Counted from the first letter of the stretch, positions 9,302 to 17,583 are shown. The stretch is DNA of 64,000 bases from Thermoanaerobaculia bacterium (GCA_017883235.1 JADGNY010000014.1:1-64000); one strand, 5' to 3'. Notes: generated by a model from the letters alone, not told the origin. Made by a program: numbers and translations.

Positions 9302-10513
9302 ATGGACACCCTCCGCATCGCTGCCGGCGCGCTCTCCGCGCACAAGCTTCGCAGCTTCCTCACGCTGCTCGGCGTGATCATCGGCGTGATGACGGTCATC
9401 GCCGTCGTATCCATCATCTCCGGTCTCAACTCGTACATCGCGGAGAAGGTGTTCACGCTCAGTCCGGACGTCTACATCGTCACGCGGTTCGGGATCATCA
9501 CCAGCCGCGAGCAGTTTCTGGAAGCGATAAAGCGGAAGATAATCGACTGGCACGACTACGAAGCCATCCGCCAGAGCTGCACGCGATGCGCCGCGGTCGG
9601 CGCGCAGGAAACCAGCCAGCTCACGGTCAAGAACGGCTCGCAGAAACTCAACGGCGTCCGCGTTCAGGGCGGCACGGCCAACATCGGTGAGATCAGCAAC
9701 GTCGACGTCGAAGAGGGACGTTTTTTCAGTAATACGGAAGATCAGCACGCGGCGATGGTGGCCGTCATCGGCTCCGACGTGAAGGACCAGCTCTTCGGCA
9801 AGCTTGATCCGCTCGGCCGCACCATTCGCATCGCCGGGCATCCGGCGCGCGTGATCGGGTTGCTGCGCAAGCAGGGCTCGGTCCTCGGCCGGAGCCAGGA
9901 CAATCAGCTCTACATGCCGCTCTCCTCGTACGGCAAGGCGTTCGGTACGAAGCGCGGCCTCGATCTTTTCATCAAGGCCTCGGGCGGCGTTCCCGGACTC
10001 GATAAATCGCTCGATCAGGTGAGGGTGCTGATCCGCAGCCGGCGGAAGACAGGATTCCGCGCCGACGATCCGTTCGGAGTGGTCTCCGCGGAGGCGTTGC
10101 AGACGCTGTGGAAGAGCATCTCGGCAGCCGGATTCGCGGTGATGATCTTCATCTCCGGCATTTCGCTCGTCGTCGGCGGCATCGTCATCACGAACATCAT
10201 GCTGGTATCGGTCGTGGAGCGGACGCGCGAGATCGGCATCCGCCGCGCCCTCGGCGCCCGCAAGCGCAACATCCAGTTGCAGTTTCTCACCGAGGCCATC
10301 CTGCTTTCGCTCGGCGGCGGCATCGCCGGCGTGCTCCTCGGCGTCCTGATCAGCTTCGGCATTGCCGCCGCCTTCCCGCTGCCGACGCGCGTGACGCCGA
10401 CACTGGTCATGGCCGGGCTGGCCGTCGCCGTCATCACCGGCGTTGCTGCCGGATTCTTCCCCGCGATGAGAGCGGCCAATCTGCCGCCGGTCGATGCGTT
10501 GAGGGCGGAGTGA
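9302..10513 (+). CDS. MacB/FtsX-type ABC permease, first copy
   Basis: A 403-residue inner-membrane protein with the MacB architecture: a first transmembrane helix (about 16-40) after the conserved lead KLRSFLTLLGVIIGV, a large periplasmic domain (about 45-270), and three C-terminal helices with the FtsX motif RTREIGIRRALGARKRNI. Proteins of this type use ATP bound by a separate or fused nucleotide-binding domain to drive periplasmic movements for export of lipoproteins, antibiotics or toxins. ATG 9302 is the best start; the frame before it is tandem-repeat DNA. The next gene is a paralogue 12 bp downstream. There is no fused ABC domain, and none is encoded nearby. Confidence 0.9.
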   Translation: MDTLRIAAGALSAHKLRSFLTLLGVIIGVMTVIAVVSIISGLNSYIAEKVFTLSPDVYIVTRFGIITSREQFLEAIKRKIIDWHDYEAIRQSCTRCAAVGAQETSQLTVKNGSQKLNGVRVQGGTANIGEISNVDVEEGRFFSNTEDQHAAMVAVIGSDVKDQLFGKLDPLGRTIRIAGHPARVIGLLRKQGSVLGRSQDNQLYMPLSSYGKAFGTKRGLDLFIKASGGVPGLDKSLDQVRVLIRSRRKTGFRADDPFGVVSAEALQTLWKSISAAGFAVMIFISGISLVVGGIVITNIMLVSVVERTREIGIRRALGARKRNIQLQFLTEAILLSLGGGIAGVLLGVLISFGIAAAFPLPTRVTPTLVMAGLAVAVITGVAAGFFPAMRAANLPPVDALRAE

Positions 10514-10525
10514 CAAGGAGCCACG

Positions 10526-11800
10526 ATGCGCGCTCGTGACCACATCCTCGCCGCCCGTGAAAACGTCCGCTTCGCGGCGCGTGCGCTGACGGCATACAAG
10601 CTTCGCTCCGCGCTTACCGTACTCGGAATCGTCATCGGAGTGACCACGGTCATCGCCATGGTCTCGATCATCGTCGGCTTCAACAACAGCGTCACGCACG
10701 ATTTCCAGTCCTTCGGTGCCACGTTCGTACAGTTCCAGAAAACGGATCCGCAATTCGGCCCGGGGAATGGCGACGAATCGGAGCGCCAGCGCAAGAACCT
10801 GACCTACGAGGACGCGGAAGCGCTCAAGCGACTTTGTCCTTCGATGCTGGCCGTCTCACCGGAGCGCTATTGGTTTACCGGTCCCTCCGTCGCCAGCGTG
10901 CCGGACGTCATCTACAAGGGCCATGAAGCGACGCCCGACACCATCGGAGGCATGAACCAGGACTACACCGTGGCCAACAATCATTTCGTCGGCGAGGGGC
11001 GTTTCATCAGCGACGGCGACGTTCGAGCCCACGCGGAAGTCATCGTAATCGGTTCGTCCATCGCGGACACACTCTTCCCTCGCAGTGATCCCATCGGCAA
11101 GGAAGTGTCGATCTCCGGTCACAAATTCACCGTCATCGGGGTCATGGAGAAGCAGGGATCGTCGTTCTTCGAATCGACCGACCAGCACACCTACATCCCG
11201 ATCACGACCTTCGACGCCCATTTCCCCTGGATCAAGAGGGACGTCGGTGTGAACATCGCCACCGTCCCCCGCCAGCCGGAGTGGGTCGACCGCATCATCG
11301 AAGAGGGGACGGCCGTGCTGCGCGCCCGGCGCAAGGTGCCCTTCAACAAGCCGAACGACTTCGGCCTCCTCACGCCGGACAAGCTGATCGGAAACTTCCG
11401 CGCCATCACCGGCGGCATCACGCTGGCGATGATCTTCATCTCGTCGATTGCGCTCTTGGTCGGAGGCGTCGGGGTGATGAACATCATGCTCGTCTCCGTG
11501 ACCGAGCGAACGCGCGAGATCGGCGTCCGCAAAGCGATCGGGGCCGTCCGCCGCGACATCGTCATGCAATTCCTCACCGAGGCCATGACCCTCTCCGGCA
11601 TGGGCGGCGCGATCGGCGTCGCCCTCGGCATGCTGATCGCGCTGATCGTGCGCAAGGTCAGTCCGCTGACCACCGCAACGCCGCTCTGGTCGATCGTGGT
11701 CGGCCTGGCTGTCTCGATCTCGATCGGACTGTTTTTCGGGATCTACCCGGCGTACAAGGCGGCGAGGTTGGATCCGATTGACGCGTTGCGGTACGAATAA
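10526..11800 (+). CDS. MacB/FtsX-type ABC permease, second copy
   Basis: Paralogue of the preceding gene, 424 residues, with the same layout: KLRSALTVLGIVIGVTTV at the first helix, a periplasmic domain, and C-terminal helices containing RTREIGVRKAIGAVRRDI. It probably pairs with the preceding permease as a heterodimer attached to the MacA-like adaptor. The gap to the upstream gene is 12 bp, and AAGGAG lies just before the start, so they are likely one operon. No ABC ATPase is found between 7.8 and 13.2 kb, so the ATPase must be supplied in trans or lie elsewhere. Confidence 0.9.
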   Translation: MRARDHILAARENVRFAARALTAYKLRSALTVLGIVIGVTTVIAMVSIIVGFNNSVTHDFQSFGATFVQFQKTDPQFGPGNGDESERQRKNLTYEDAEALKRLCPSMLAVSPERYWFTGPSVASVPDVIYKGHEATPDTIGGMNQDYTVANNHFVGEGRFISDGDVRAHAEVIVIGSSIADTLFPRSDPIGKEVSISGHKFTVIGVMEKQGSSFFESTDQHTYIPITTFDAHFPWIKRDVGVNIATVPRQPEWVDRIIEEGTAVLRARRKVPFNKPNDFGLLTPDKLIGNFRAITGGITLAMIFISSIALLVGGVGVMNIMLVSVTERTREIGVRKAIGAVRRDIVMQFLTEAMTLSGMGGAIGVALGMLIALIVRKVSPLTTATPLWSIVVGLAVSISIGLFFGIYPAYKAARLDPIDALRYE

Positions 11801-11842
11801 GCGTTGCGCATCGGCCTCTGAATCGGGCATCCTCCGCATCGC

Positions 11843-13204
11843 GTGACAGCCGGACGGAACGATCCCTGCCCCTGCGGCAGCGGTCTCAAATACAAGAAAT
11901 GCCATCTCCCGCTCGAAGAGGCTGAAACTCTGGCGGCGGAACCACATCGTGCGCCTGTGCACGATGCCGGTTTTCGGCTCATTGAGCGCATCGGGAATTG
12001 GGCGTATGACCGCTTCGGCGGCGAGTTCGAGGCAGGGGCGAATGACTTCGGTTTCAACGAAGTGGAAGGGGGCATGCAGTTGGCCGTCCCCTGGATGATC
12101 TTCCATCATCCGCTGCAGGGCATGCCCGCCTACGAATGGTTTGCGCGCGAGGAGGCGGCCAACCTCTCCCGGCGTGATCGCGAATTGATCGATGCTCAGC
12201 GCCGGTCGTGGGTGAGTATCTGGGAAGTGCGCGAAAGTGTCCCCGGGAAATCGATGATCCTCGCCGATCTACTCTCCGGCGAGAAACGCCTCGTGCAGGA
12301 AGCCAGTGCATCGCGGTCCCTCGTTGCACGCGACGTAGTCATGGGGCGTGTCGTCGATTTCGGGGATCTGTCGGTGATCGACGGGATGTACCCCATCTCT
12401 CTTCCCCCCGAGGAAGCGTCGTACACCGTCGAGAAGGTGCGAACGGGACTGAAGACCAAACTGCCGATTCCCATCGAGCGACTTCGCGAGCTCAACGTAT
12501 CGCTTCTGGTCGTCGCCACCTGGAAAGAGGCCGTGGAGGCTTTCGTAGAACGGCGCAGCAAACCCCCTCGGCTTACGAACACCGATGGAGATCCGTTCCT
12601 TCAGACGGTCGATCACTATCGGTTCGCTCCCGGCGACCGCGCCGCCATCGAAGCCGCGGTCGGCGCCCTGAAGAGCTGCTTCCCGATCGAAGAAAACGAC
12701 GACGGCTCCCGCTTCATCACGTTCTTCAAGACCGGCAACCGCCTTCACGAAAGCTGGGAGAACACGACGATCGGCACGGTGATCACTACCGAGAACGAGC
12801 TGCGAATCGAAACGAACTCCACCCGCCGGGCGAACGCGCTGCGGAAGCCCGTCGAGAAGGCCTGCCGCCGGCTGATCACCGATCACCGGCGCACCCAAAC
12901 CGATGCGGCTGAGTTGTTCGCATCGGCTCGTAGTGATGAAACGCCACGGCCGCCTCCCGAGCCGATGGATGAAGAGACGCAAGCCGTGATCCGAAACCAG
13001 AAAACCATCCATTACGAGAGTTGGCTCGACACCCCCATCCCGGCCCTCGGCGGCAGGACTCCGATAGAGGCCGCCCGCAGCATCGTTCGGCGCAGAGCGC
13101 TGGTCAGCCTGCTGAAGGAAATCGAGAACCACGAAGCACGCCAGCCCGCCGGCATCCGCTACGACGTCAATATTCTGCGGCGAGCGCTGGGAGTCGAGGA
13201 TTGA
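11843..13204 (+). CDS. SEC-C zinc-motif protein of unknown function
   Basis: A 453-residue soluble protein whose first 25 residues contain the SEC-C zinc motif RNDPCPCGSGLKYKKCH, best known from the tail of SecA and from many otherwise unrelated proteins. The rest matches nothing I can name; it is charged, mixed alpha/beta, with no membrane helix, and has a C-terminal segment (about 395-450) similar in feel to protein-protein docking regions in SEC-C/DUF-type proteins. The start used is GTG 11843, which places the motif at the extreme N-terminus as usual. It stands alone downstream of the efflux genes. Confidence 0.75.
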   Translation: MTAGRNDPCPCGSGLKYKKCHLPLEEAETLAAEPHRAPVHDAGFRLIERIGNWAYDRFGGEFEAGANDFGFNEVEGGMQLAVPWMIFHHPLQGMPAYEWFAREEAANLSRRDRELIDAQRRSWVSIWEVRESVPGKSMILADLLSGEKRLVQEASASRSLVARDVVMGRVVDFGDLSVIDGMYPISLPPEEASYTVEKVRTGLKTKLPIPIERLRELNVSLLVVATWKEAVEAFVERRSKPPRLTNTDGDPFLQTVDHYRFAPGDRAAIEAAVGALKSCFPIEENDDGSRFITFFKTGNRLHESWENTTIGTVITTENELRIETNSTRRANALRKPVEKACRRLITDHRRTQTDAAELFASARSDETPRPPPEPMDEETQAVIRNQKTIHYESWLDTPIPALGGRTPIEAARSIVRRRALVSLLKEIENHEARQPAGIRYDVNILRRALGVED

Positions 13205-13365
13205 ACCGGGCGCCACATCCGGCTACCCCGCCCGAACGAAAACCGCCCAAACCCTGAATCACGAACGTACCCCGCGCAGAGCGCGGGGCTGGATTGTCCG
13301 GCGCACCTTCGCGCGCGGAGCAACCGCGCCGCGAGCCGGTGTGGGTCGGGCTCTCTAGCCCATCT

Positions 13366-13524
13366 CTAGCCCGCATTTTTCACACTCTCACTTGAATCGT
13401 CGACACTCTGTTACTCGTCGAGAGCCCTTCTCCCCCCAGCTGAAAAACGCTGGGGGGAGAAGGGCTCTCGACGGGGTACAGGGGTGCCGACGATTCCAGT
13501 GAGACTGTGAGAAATGCGGGCTAG
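13366..13524. repeat. Large inverted-repeat element with perfect central hairpin
   Basis: Element beginning and ending CTAGCCCGCAT / ATGCGGGCTAG with arms of about 75 bp. The centre is a perfect 24-bp stem (13417-13440 and 13449-13472) with an 8-base loop; the outer arms are imperfect. It resembles a MITE-like unit. The span 13205-13657 contains only this and the adjacent repeat. Confidence 0.88.
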
Positions 13525-13617
13525 TCCGACCGGTACTTGCGCGGACGTGACGAAAAACCGTTTCTCAACCACAGCCCTCCCAAGCACCGGTCGGACTGGA
13601 GAGTCCGACCTACGTTT
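13523..13617. repeat. Inverted-repeat element, GGTCGGACT family
   Basis: Left arm 13523-13541 and right arm 13580-13617 share AGTCCGACCGGTACTTG and its complement. Related copies lie at 22389 and 34984. It directly precedes the sigma factor gene. Confidence 0.8.
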
Positions 13618-13657
13618 AGACCCGAACGAAACCCCGCCCACCCGTGTTCTTAGGTAC

Positions 13658-14281
13658 ATGAAGAACTCATGGACCGGCGGCGAAGTCACCGTCCAGCCTG
13701 ATGGGGGGGAGCTGGCGGTGGCGGTTCATCGCTGCGAGCCGGGGGCGTTCGAGCGGCTCATCGACCGGTTCGAACAACCGCTGTTCACCTACGCGCACGG
13801 CATCCTGCAGAACGCCTTCGACGCTCAGGAAGTGGTGCAGGACGCCATGATGCGCGCCCACAAGGCGTTAACCCGGCAGTACGACGAGGCACGCTGCGCC
13901 GCGCTCGCCCTCCGGCCGTGGCTGTTCAAGACGGTGCGCAACCTCTGTCTCAACAAGCGCCGTTCGAAGCGCAGCTCGCTGGAGCAACCGTTGGAATCGT
14001 TCGACGACGGCCGCCTCGGACCGTTCGTGGCGCTGGAAGGCTCGGAGCTGGAGCGGAAGGAAGAGGTCGAACTGCTGCGGCGGGCCATGGCTCTGCTGCC
14101 GGTCGACGCGCGCGAGCTCATCGTGCTGCGGTTCATGGAAGAGATGTCCTATGCGGAGATCGCCAAGACGGTCGGATCGACCGAGGCCGCGCTCCGCGGG
14201 AAAGTGTTCCGGTCGCTGAAGCTGCTTAGGGATGCACTTACGAAAGGAACGGACCAGAAGGGGGTGGCGTATGCAATGTAG
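13658..14281 (+). CDS. ECF-type RNA polymerase sigma factor of a putative alkylation-response pair
   Basis: A 207-residue sigma-70 family protein. Region 2 runs about 20-90 (FERLIDRFEQPLFTYAHG, then FDAQEVVQDAMMRAHKAL and the LFKTVRNLCLNKRR segment). Region 4 runs about 150-200 (LLPVDARELIVLRFMEEMSY, then the HTH IAKTVGSTEAALRGKVFRSL). No extra C-terminal domain is present. The ATG at 13658 is preferred; the open frame upstream is repeat sequence. Its stop overlaps the start of the next gene by 11 bases, which couples translation of the sigma factor to that of its partner. The partner combines an anti-sigma zinc finger with DNA-alkylation repair domains, so this sigma factor very likely drives an alkylation-damage regulon. 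Function of the regulon is inferred, not seen. Confidence 0.9.
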   Translation: MKNSWTGGEVTVQPDGGELAVAVHRCEPGAFERLIDRFEQPLFTYAHGILQNAFDAQEVVQDAMMRAHKALTRQYDEARCAALALRPWLFKTVRNLCLNKRRSKRSSLEQPLESFDDGRLGPFVALEGSELERKEEVELLRRAMALLPVDARELIVLRFMEEMSYAEIAKTVGSTEAALRGKVFRSLKLLRDALTKGTDQKGVAYAM

Positions 14282-15146
14282 AACGGTACTGACCCGAATC
14301 GATGCACTTCGCACCCGCGAGCTCGCGCCGATCGAGCAGACGGCGGTCGAGCAGCATCTGCGCACCTGCCGCAGTTGCGCCGCCTCGCAGGCCGACGTCG
14401 ATCATCTCGCCGACGCCGTCAAGTCGCTCGCTGTCGCGCCTCCGGTCTCCTGCCGCGATGCGTGTTGCGATGCCACCGCCGATTCCTTCGACCGCGTCGA
14501 AGACGTCTGGGTTGCGTTCTCGAATGGCCGTATCCGGATGATCGCCGAGGCCGATTCGATCGACGGCGTCCGCCAGGCGTACGCGAAGAAGTACGGCCGC
14601 GTTCTCGAACCGGCTACGATTCCGGCCGTGCTGCGCCGCCAGGTCATCGCCGCGATCGGCGGTGAGGGTGTTGAGTCGCCGAAGGTCGATCTCGATGCCG
14701 CGAACGATCTGGAGCACGATGTCCTCCAGACCCTGACCCGCATTCCTCGGGGCGAGGTCCGCACCTACGCCTGGGTGGCCCGCCAGGCCGGCCGCCCCCG
14801 CGCCGTCCGCGCCGTCGCCAACGTCATCGCCCGCAACGCCGTGCCGTACGTCGTGCCGTGTCACCGCGTCGTGCCGTCGTCGGGCGGCATCGGCAACTAC
14901 ATCTTCGGCAGCGCCACCAAGCGCGCGCTGCTGGAGCGCGAAGGGGTCGATGTCGACCAGCTCGATGCACTGGCGAAACAGAACGTTCGCTACATCGGCT
15001 CCCGCACCACGCACATCTTCTGCTTCCCCACCTGCCGCGACGCCAAGCGGATCCAGGAGAAGAACCGCGTGCCGTTCCGCGATGCCGATGTCGCGATGGA
15101 AAACGGGTACCGGCCGTGCCGTCACTGCCAGCCCGTGGCGGCGTAG
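14271..15146 (+). CDS. Anti-sigma zinc finger fused to alkylguanine-DNA methyltransferase and Ada-type zinc domain
   Basis: A 291-residue protein with three parts. Residues 1-50 are a zinc-associated anti-sigma domain with the His-x3-Cys-x2-Cys motif (H29, C33, C36). Residues 75-225 are an O6-alkylguanine-DNA alkyltransferase: a degenerate N-terminal lobe, then IPRGEVRTYAWVARQAG, a conserved AVRAVAN helix, and the active site VPCHRVV with acceptor Cys197. Residues 238-291 are an Ada-type zinc domain with all four cysteines at E. coli Ada spacing (C251, C255, C283, C286); in Ada the first of these accepts methyl from phosphotriesters. There is also a Cys-rich CRDACC linker at 61-66. The domain order is reversed relative to Ada and the AraC part is missing. 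ATG 14271 is the natural start, overlapping the sigma gene. Inference: alkyl transfer or zinc loss changes sigma binding. Confidence 0.88.
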   Translation: MQCRTVLTRIDALRTRELAPIEQTAVEQHLRTCRSCAASQADVDHLADAVKSLAVAPPVSCRDACCDATADSFDRVEDVWVAFSNGRIRMIAEADSIDGVRQAYAKKYGRVLEPATIPAVLRRQVIAAIGGEGVESPKVDLDAANDLEHDVLQTLTRIPRGEVRTYAWVARQAGRPRAVRAVANVIARNAVPYVVPCHRVVPSSGGIGNYIFGSATKRALLEREGVDVDQLDALAKQNVRYIGSRTTHIFCFPTCRDAKRIQEKNRVPFRDADVAMENGYRPCRHCQPVAA

Positions 15147-15264
15147 CGCGGTCTCGCGGTCTCGCGGTGGGCGATTGGACAAGACTGTGAGGAAATGATG
15201 ACTGCTTTGATGCTCGATGAATCGTTCACCGCGAGACCGCGCAACCGCGAGACCGCGAGACCGC
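15146..15264. repeat. Inverted repeat of GCGGTCTCGCGGTCTCGCGGTG type
   Basis: Left arm 15146-15175 and right arm 15220-15264 are complementary. The right arm lies inside the 5' end of the phosphatase gene and encodes its unusual Arg-rich N-terminus. Confidence 0.75.
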
Positions 15265-15917
15265 AAACACACGCCATCTCCATCCCCGCCCGCACCTTCA
15301 CCGGCGATTTCTGGTTCACCCACCGTACGTCCGACCGCCTTTGGTTCGCCCTCGGCGATGTCGCCGGCAAGGGCCTGCCGGCCGCGATCGTGATGGCGAT
15401 GATCCAGGAGGAGCTCGAGCACCGCATCCTGTCGTGCGCGCGCGCGGGCTGCGATCCGGCCACGACGATGATGCGTCTCGATGGCTTCCTCAAACCGCTC
15501 CTCCCCTCGAACCGCTTCGCCACCGCTGTCATCGGCTGGCTCTGCAACGACGGCAGCCTGACCCTCGTCAACGCCGGCCACTGCCCGCCGATGATCGTCC
15601 GCGCTGATGGCGGCATCGAGGAGATCGACTCCACCGGTCCCCCTGTAGGTATCGTATTGGGAATCGTCCCCAACTCCCGCTGGACCTCGACGACGATCAC
15701 ACTCGACCCCGGCGATCTCCTCGTCCTCTACAGCGACGGCGTCATCGAATCCCCCTCCGCCGCCGGCGACGACTTCGGCACCGCCGGCATCGTCCGCGCC
15801 CTGCCGGCCGACACCTGCCCTGTCACCGTCGCCACCGCCATCGTCGACGCCGCCACCCGCCACGCCGGCAGCGGCGTCCGGTATGACGACCTCACGGTGC
15901 TGGTGATCGGAGCGTGA
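15195..15917 (+). CDS. PP2C/SpoIIE-type serine phosphatase (RsbU-like)
   Basis: A stand-alone 240-residue phosphatase domain. Recognisable motifs are FTGDFW (about 35-40), ALGDVAGKGLPAAI (the metal-binding Asp-Gly/Lys-Gly motif, about 52-65), LVNAGHCPPMIV (about 123-134), LVLYSDGVIES (about 176-186) and the terminal YDDLTVLVI. The family dephosphorylates anti-anti-sigma factors in partner-switching regulation. There is no sensor domain. Residues 9-25 are encoded by an inverted repeat and look non-native. GTGAGGAA lies just before the tandem ATG codons at 15195 and 15198; 15198 has the better spacing. It follows the sigma/anti-sigma-Ogt pair by about 50 bp and may be co-transcribed with it. 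Confidence 0.85.
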   Translation: MMTALMLDESFTARPRNRETARPQTHAISIPARTFTGDFWFTHRTSDRLWFALGDVAGKGLPAAIVMAMIQEELEHRILSCARAGCDPATTMMRLDGFLKPLLPSNRFATAVIGWLCNDGSLTLVNAGHCPPMIVRADGGIEEIDSTGPPVGIVLGIVPNSRWTSTTITLDPGDLLVLYSDGVIESPSAAGDDFGTAGIVRALPADTCPVTVATAIVDAATRHAGSGVRYDDLTVLVIGA

Positions 15918-15920
15918 GGT

Positions 15921-16018
15921 AGCGCCCCTGGGACCGCGGGCGTCTCGCCCGCGCTTGTACGCAGCAGGATGCCGAGCATCAAACGCGGTCGAGACGCCCG
16001 CGGTCCCAGGGGGGCGCT
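15921..16018. repeat. Inverted-repeat element, CGTCTCGCC family
   Basis: Arms 15921-15947 and 15990-16018 (AGCGCCCCTGGGACCGCGGG and complement) form a stem just after the phosphatase stop codon; a terminator-like position. Confidence 0.85.
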
Positions 16019-16059
16019 TCTTCAACAGCCCTGTCTGTCGTCCCGGCATCCACACAAAA

Positions 16060-16573
16060 CGATTTTGACATTCAAATGTCGCCCGTGGCCGCATCGACGT
16101 CGAACGGTTTGATGTCAGGGTCACTCGCGGCCCCATTGATGTCGAATGGGTTTGACCTTCAGGGTCACTCGCGGCCGTATTGATGTGGAACGAGATCGAC
16201 CTTCAAGGTGACTCGCGGCCGCGTCGATATGGAACGGGATCGACCTTCAAGGTGGTTCGTGACCGCATCGATATGGAACGGGATCGACCTTCACGGTGGT
16301 TCGTGACCGCATCGATATGGAACGGGATCGACCTTCACGGTGGTTCGTGACCACATCGATGTGGAACGGGATCGACCTTCAAGGTGGTTCGCGTCCGCAT
16401 TGAAGGTGGGACGGATCCACCTTCAAGATGGTTCGCGTCCACCTTAAAGGTCGAACGGGATCCACCTTCAAGGTGGTTTGCATCCACCTTGAAGGTCGAA
16501 TGGGATCCACCTTCAAGGTGGTTCGCATCCACCTTGAAGGTCGACGAGATCCACCTTCAAGGTGGCTCACGGA
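16060..16573. repeat. Palindrome array A (44-bp unit = 2 x 22 bp, about 11 units)
   Basis: Tandem array of a 44-bp unit made of two 22-bp half-units. One half carries the palindromic core ACCTTCAAGGT, the other a core such as CGCATCGATATG in the left part or CCACCTTGAAGGTC in the right part. In the rightmost copies nearly every half-unit contains CCACCTTCAAGGTGG, a perfect hairpin word. The left copies are more degenerate (GACATTCAAATGTC, CCCATT..AATGGG) but keep pairing. Short open frames across it are consequences of the repeat. It sits about 280 bp from hicB. Confidence 0.9.
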
Positions 16574-16856
16574 CGTTTGAAAATCAGACCAGCTCGTATC
16601 TAAAGTGTCCGGACTTCATACGCTTCTGGCAGTCGTTAAAGTTGCAGACCGCCCGGTAACTCATTGATTCATCAGTGTCTGACCGCGATTCCTGTGGCCG
16701 GCGATGCAGGCGAGAGATCGTGTTCCCCCCGCGTTGGCCCGGGGGAAAACGATCATCCCCGGGTTGGCGCCCGCCTTGAGCGGCCGGCAGGAGAGCGATG
16801 ATCGACTGCAGCTCTGTCGCCCGCTGAAGCCGGCTCGGAACAATCGGGGTTTACTG

Positions 16857-17075
16857 TTACCGCGTTTGGTAGATCGCTGGACGGTAACGCGGCGTAGGGA
16901 TCGGCTTTCCAGATGAACGGGCGGCTTCGAGCCATGCGGACTTGGCAAGTTCCAATTCAGCCAACGCGGCTTCAGGGGTGCTCCCGAACGCTGAGCAGGA
17001 GTCGAGGTCCGGGATGTCGGCGATGTAGCCAGCGTCTTCTTCGCTATAGAAGATGTTGATGTGGAAGTCGTTCAT
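16857..17075 (-). CDS. hicB: HicB-family antitoxin
   Basis: A 72-residue protein with the HicB fold start: FHINIFYSEEDAGYIADIPD followed by the CSAFGSTPEAALAEL helix. It has the partial RNase H-like antitoxin domain, and is short, with no obvious C-terminal DNA-binding domain. It neutralises the HicA mRNA interferase encoded just upstream, whose stop codon overlaps its ATG by four bases. The region 16574-16856 beyond its end holds a GC-rich hairpin near 16720 and no gene. Confidence 0.9.
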   Translation of the reverse strand: MNDFHINIFYSEEDAGYIADIPDLDSCSAFGSTPEAALAELELAKSAWLEAARSSGKPIPTPRYRPAIYQTR

Positions 17076-17329
17076 GACCCGTCCTCTAGTCGAAGGTTAT
17101 ATCGTTCCACGATGCGCAGAAATTGCCGGATCTGATACGGCTTTGCTTCCCCGGCAACTTCTTGCAGATTCACCATCTCGGCCACGACCGGATGTTCGAA
17201 GATGTGATGGCTACCGTTGACGCGAGTCAGGCGAAAGCCGAAGCCTTCGACAAGCTCGCGAGTGTCTCGAAATCGGATGTTCCGAAGGTGGCCGTCGAGA
17301 AGGCGGCGCAGAAGCCGGCGGCGTCGCAT
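17072..17329 (-). CDS. hicA: HicA-family mRNA interferase toxin
   Basis: An 85-residue toxin of the HicA double-stranded RNA-binding fold. It has the characteristic LVEGFGFRLTRVNGSHHIF segment with the catalytic histidine in GSHHIF (about residues 39-44), and the C-terminal PYQIRQFLRIVERYNL. The family cleaves mRNA and tmRNA when released from HicB. The toxin-first order with four-base overlap is the standard hicAB arrangement. The pair lies between palindrome arrays A and B. Confidence 0.9.
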   Translation of the reverse strand: MRRRRLLRRLLDGHLRNIRFRDTRELVEGFGFRLTRVNGSHHIFEHPVVAEMVNLQEVAGEAKPYQIRQFLRIVERYNLRLEDGS

Positions 17330-17363
17330 CGAGGTTTAATTGTAGCGACTCTCTCCGTGCGAC

Positions 17364-17583
17364 CTACCCCCACGCCAGCGCCGCCTCGAACCCCGGCACC
17401 GCCGCCGCCAACTCCTCGGCATGCGCGCACGCGACACCCTCCAGCTCGCGCGACAACACCGCATCGACGGTCGTCTCGTCCCTCTTGGCGAACCACCGCA
17501 GCATCTCCCGCTGGAGGACGCGGCGGCGGTGCTGCCGGAGGCGATACGCCTCGTGGAGTTGCAGGCGAGGATTCCGCGGTACC
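17364..17583 (-). pseudogene. Partial, internally inverted copy of the 129-residue gene at 18196
   Basis: Bases 17364-17514 repeat 18196-18345 with few mismatches and encode the same C-terminus, ending PGFEAALAWG. Bases 17515-17583 then match 18346-18414 in the opposite orientation, so the middle of the gene was flipped. The N-terminal third is absent. This is a duplicated, rearranged and dead copy. It abuts palindrome array B. Confidence 0.8.

Noticed and set aside
14238-16136. A 632-codon open frame on the minus strand
   Set aside because: It covers the opposite strand of the sensor fusion and phosphatase genes as well as repeat DNA; no recognisable domain.
16720-16748. Rho-independent terminator after hicAB
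   Set aside because: A GC-rich hairpin exists but is 110 bp from the stop and lacks a T-run on the correct strand.
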